From positions 1 to 7,964 of the forward strand of contig DXCY01000100.1 in assembly GCA_019115725.1 (NCBI GenBank): a stretch of DNA of 7,964 bases, read 5' to 3'. The position numbers and the translations under genes were made by a program. Under the pieces are notes generated by a model, which saw only the letters and a program-made list of their open reading frames with translations, did not search any database and had not been told where the DNA came from. This DNA comes from Candidatus Luteimonas excrementigallinarum (GTDB lineage: Bacteria > Pseudomonadota > Gammaproteobacteria > Xanthomonadales > Xanthomonadaceae). This document shows, piece after piece, positions 5,864 to 7,964 of this stretch (its first letter is position 1; each line of letters starts with the position of its first letter).

Positions 5864-7365
5864 GTGTCGACGGGCTGCGCTGGCAGCCCCCGCAGGCCAT
5901 GGCCGGCGCACAGGGGATGCGCCCGGTGCTGTTCCTGGTGGGGCAGGTGTTGCTGGCGGCGTCGGGCTTCATGTTGCTTCCGTTGGCCGTCGACATCCAC
6001 GCCGGGCACCGCGACTGGACGTCGTTTGCAATGGCAACCTGCGTGGCGGCCGTGGTCGGCGCGGGCCTGGCGTGGCCGAACCGGGGCCTGCTCAGGCAGG
6101 GCCTGTCCCGGAAGCAGGCGTTCATCCTCACCCCGCTCAGCTGGACCATGGTGGCCGCGATCGGCGCGCTTCCATTCTATTTCTCCGAGCAGCCCCAGCT
6201 TGGCGGCAACCTTGCCAACTCGGTGTTCGAGTCCGTGTCGGGCATCACGACCACGGGAGCCACCGTCATGACCCGGCTGCAGGAGGCGCCGCCGGGGATC
6301 CTGCTGTGGCGGGCGCTGCTGCAGTGGATGGGGGGCATCGGCATCATCGCCACGGCGATTGCGATCCTGCCGACCCTGGGCATCGGCGGCATGCAGCTCT
6401 TCCGCACCGAGTCCTCCGACCGTTCCCCCAAGGCCATGCCCAGGGTGCGCCAGATCGCGATGACGATCGGGGGGGTGTATATCGGACTGACCCTGTTGGC
6501 GGTGCTGGTCTACTGGTGGGCAGGCATGGCGATCTTCGATGCGGTGGCACACGCGTTGTCGTCGATCGCCACCGGCGGCTATTCGACGTCCGATGCTTCC
6601 TTCGGGGCCTGGGAGTCAAACGGAATCCAGTGGTTCGCGGCCGCGTTCATGCTCAGTGGCGCCGTTCCCTTCGTGCTGTACGTGCGAATGCTGGCGGGCG
6701 ATGGGCGGGCGATGTTCGACAGGCAGGTCAAGGCGATGCTGGCCCTCGTCGCGGTGGCTGCCACGGGAATGGGACTGTGGCTCGCCGCAACCGGTCAATA
6801 CGGCCTGGAGCCGGCGTTCCGGCACGCTACGTTCAATGTCGTCTCGGTGATCACCACCACCGGCTACTCCTCAACCGACTATGGCCTGTGGGGTGGCGGC
6901 GTGGTCGCCGTCTTCTTCGGGCTGCTGTTCGTAGGGGGGTGTACCGGCTCGACGAGCGGCGGCATCAAGATCTTCCGTTTCGAGGTCACGTTCGTGATGC
7001 TCAGGGCGCATTTCCTGCGCCTGATCCATCCGCGGGGCGTCTTCCCGCGAACCTACGGTCCGCATGTCATACCCGAGGAGGTCATCGGCTCGGTCGTGGC
7101 GTTCCTCGCGGTCTACTTCATCTGCTACGCGACCGGCACCATCGTCCTGATGGGCCTGGGCCTTGATTTCCTGACCAGCGCGAGCGGCGCGGCTTCGGCG
7201 CTGTCCAACGTCGGACCGGGCTTGGGGGACATGATTGGCCCCGCCGGGACGTTCGGCCCGTTGCCCGCGACCGCCAAGTGGGTCCTGTCCTGGCTGATGC
7301 TGCTGGGGCGCCTGGAGGTGTTCACGGTCCTCGTCCTCTTCCTGCCCAGGTTCTGGCGGGGCTGA
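5860..7365 (+). CDS. trkH: Trk system potassium uptake channel subunit TrkH
   Basis: A 501-residue inner-membrane protein of the SKT (TrkH/TrkG/KtrB) superfamily forming the K+ permeation path; TrkA is its cytoplasmic gate partner. It contains four pore-loop repeats, each with a selectivity-filter segment: ITTTGAT (129-135), IATGGYS (236-242), ITTTGYS (331-337) and LSNVGPG (448-454). The central glycines G133, G239, G335 and G452 line the filter. GGCTGSTSGGIK (359-370) follows the third repeat and matches the flexible intramembrane gating loop of TrkH. GRLEVFTVLVLF near the C terminus is a family signature whose arginine (R484) probably matches the pore arginine described for Vibrio TrkH. The start is GTG at 5860, overlapping the trkA stop as GTGA, with GGGAGG (5846-5851) 8 bases upstream, so the two genes are translationally coupled. 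The N-terminal 20 residues are polar and non-conserved. Five of 24 arginines use AGG, like trkA. Confidence 0.96.
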   Translation: MSVDGLRWQPPQAMAGAQGMRPVLFLVGQVLLAASGFMLLPLAVDIHAGHRDWTSFAMATCVAAVVGAGLAWPNRGLLRQGLSRKQAFILTPLSWTMVAAIGALPFYFSEQPQLGGNLANSVFESVSGITTTGATVMTRLQEAPPGILLWRALLQWMGGIGIIATAIAILPTLGIGGMQLFRTESSDRSPKAMPRVRQIAMTIGGVYIGLTLLAVLVYWWAGMAIFDAVAHALSSIATGGYSTSDASFGAWESNGIQWFAAAFMLSGAVPFVLYVRMLAGDGRAMFDRQVKAMLALVAVAATGMGLWLAATGQYGLEPAFRHATFNVVSVITTTGYSSTDYGLWGGGVVAVFFGLLFVGGCTGSTSGGIKIFRFEVTFVMLRAHFLRLIHPRGVFPRTYGPHVIPEEVIGSVVAFLAVYFICYATGTIVLMGLGLDFLTSASGAASALSNVGPGLGDMIGPAGTFGPLPATAKWVLSWLMLLGRLEVFTVLVLFLPRFWRG

Positions 7366-7393
7366 GCACGGGGCGGGCAGCCAGGAGGGACGG

Positions 7394-7762
7394 TCAGGCG
7401 TTGCGGTTGTCCACGTCTTCGCGCACCGCACCGTCCGGATCCGGCGGACGCGGCGGGGTGGGCGGCAGTTCGCCCATCAGCGACAGGGTGGCGCGCGACA
7501 TCAGGTGTGCGCTCACCGGCGCGGTGAGGAACAGGAACACCACGATCAGCAGCTCGCGCGGGTGCAGGCCGGTGCCGTAGAAGCTGTGGAACAGGATCGA
7601 GGCCACCAGGATGCAGCCCACGCCCATGGTGCTGGCCTTGGTGGGGCCGTGCAAGCGGCGCAGGAACGAGCGCAGCTTGACCAGCGAGAACGCGCCCAGG
7701 AAGGCGAAGAAGCTGCCGATGCCTAGCAGCACTACCAGGATGATGTCCAGGGTCTGGCTCAT
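7394..7762 (-). CDS. mnhG: Mrp/Pha-type cation/proton antiporter subunit G
   Basis: A 122-residue small membrane subunit of the multi-subunit Mrp (Mnh/Pha) monovalent cation/proton antiporter, which exchanges Na+ or K+ for H+ across the inner membrane and needs all its subunits. Three hydrophobic segments are visible (about 5-27, 46-63 and 70-90). The family signature RLHGPTKASTMG (36-47) lies after the first, and the third carries FLTAPVSAHLMSRA. A charged, proline-rich tail (PPTPPRPPDPDG and on, 100-122) extends beyond the conserved core. The ATG at 7762 overlaps the stop of the upstream subunit F gene as ATGA, so translation is coupled. Subunit G is normally the last gene of the operon, which fits the strand change 28 bases further on at trkH. 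The synonyms phaG and mrpG apply equally; whether the ion is Na+ or K+ cannot be told here. Confidence 0.93.
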   Translation of the reverse strand: MSQTLDIILVVLLGIGSFFAFLGAFSLVKLRSFLRRLHGPTKASTMGVGCILVASILFHSFYGTGLHPRELLIVVFLFLTAPVSAHLMSRATLSLMGELPPTPPRPPDPDGAVREDVDNRNA

Positions 7763-7964
7763 TCCACGATATCCCTTCGGATCACGTACTTGCTCAGCAC
7801 CACCGTGGTGAAGAAGCCGAGCATGGCGATGATCAGCGCGGCCTCGAAGTACAGCTCGGTATCCAGGTACATGCCGAACAGGATCAGCTGGGCCACGCCG
7901 TTCACGTACAGCGTATCCAGGGCGAGGATGCGGTCCGGGGCAGTGGGGCCGCGCAGCAGCCGCC
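7759..7964 (-). CDS. mnhF: Mrp/Pha-type cation/proton antiporter subunit F, C-terminal part
   Basis: The 3' part of the gene for another small membrane subunit of the same antiporter; the start lies beyond the window end. The visible 67 residues begin RLLRGPTAPDRILALDTLYVN, the conserved MnhF/PhaF core (R-GP-x(3)-DR-x-ALD), followed by two hydrophobic helices (VAQLILFGMYL; LYFEAALIIAMLGFFTTVVL) and the C terminus SKYVIRRDIVE. The family is usually about 90 residues, so roughly 25 N-terminal residues (most of the first helix) are missing. Its TGA overlaps the mnhG ATG by the four bases ATGA. The subunit order F-G matches the end of known mrp operons, so subunits A to E are expected beyond the window edge. 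Confidence 0.92.
   Translation of the reverse strand, partial: RLLRGPTAPDRILALDTLYVNGVAQLILFGMYLDTELYFEAALIIAMLGFFTTVVLSKYVIRRDIVE

Noticed and set aside
4265..5911. Long minus-strand open frame of 548 codons covering trkA
   Set aside because: It is antisense to the intact trkA and shows only low-complexity H/G/R/D-rich sequence without recognisable motifs.
5733..7166. Plus-strand open frame of 477 codons overlapping trkA and trkH in another frame
   Set aside because: It is Gly/Arg/Ala-rich without motifs, while trkH in the correct frame carries all four filter segments.

Overview
The window is GC-rich, densely coded chromosomal DNA from a gammaproteobacterium, most likely of the Xanthomonadaceae (Stenotrophomonas, Lysobacter or Luteimonas type). 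This placement rests on the high GC, the strong preference for CGC arginine codons and the style of the genes; no 16S or other marker is present. I see no mobile element, CRISPR array, tRNA or rRNA. No intergenic stretch exceeds about 150 bases.

Left part (1-1290): the 3' end of a POT-family proton/peptide symporter gene faces a MarR-family regulator gene on the minus strand. Two hairpins lie between them. Middle (1304-4328): the regulator diverges from hppD (4-hydroxyphenylpyruvate dioxygenase). The shared region has a good sigma70-type promoter overlapped by an inverted repeat, so the regulator probably controls hppD and itself. A small membrane protein gene (DUF5362-like) on the minus strand separates hppD from hmgA (homogentisate 1,2-dioxygenase). 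HppD and HmgA are consecutive steps of tyrosine breakdown: 4-hydroxyphenylpyruvate to homogentisate to maleylacetoacetate. The isomerase and hydrolase that finish the pathway are not in the window.

Right part (4367-7964): trkA and trkH overlap by four bases and encode the NAD-binding gate subunit and the membrane channel of a Trk potassium uptake system. A short leader ORF with its own ribosome binding site ends in a four-base overlap with the trkA start. Convergent to trkH are the last two genes of an Mrp/Pha-type cation/proton antiporter operon (subunit G complete, subunit F cut by the window end). This half is therefore a monovalent cation homeostasis neighbourhood.

Most of the window is ordinary core metabolism and transport, and I found no convincing new multi-gene system. 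The points most worth a second look are the coupled leader ORF before trkA, the operator-like repeats at the hppD and hmgA promoters, and the distinct arginine codon use of trkAH.
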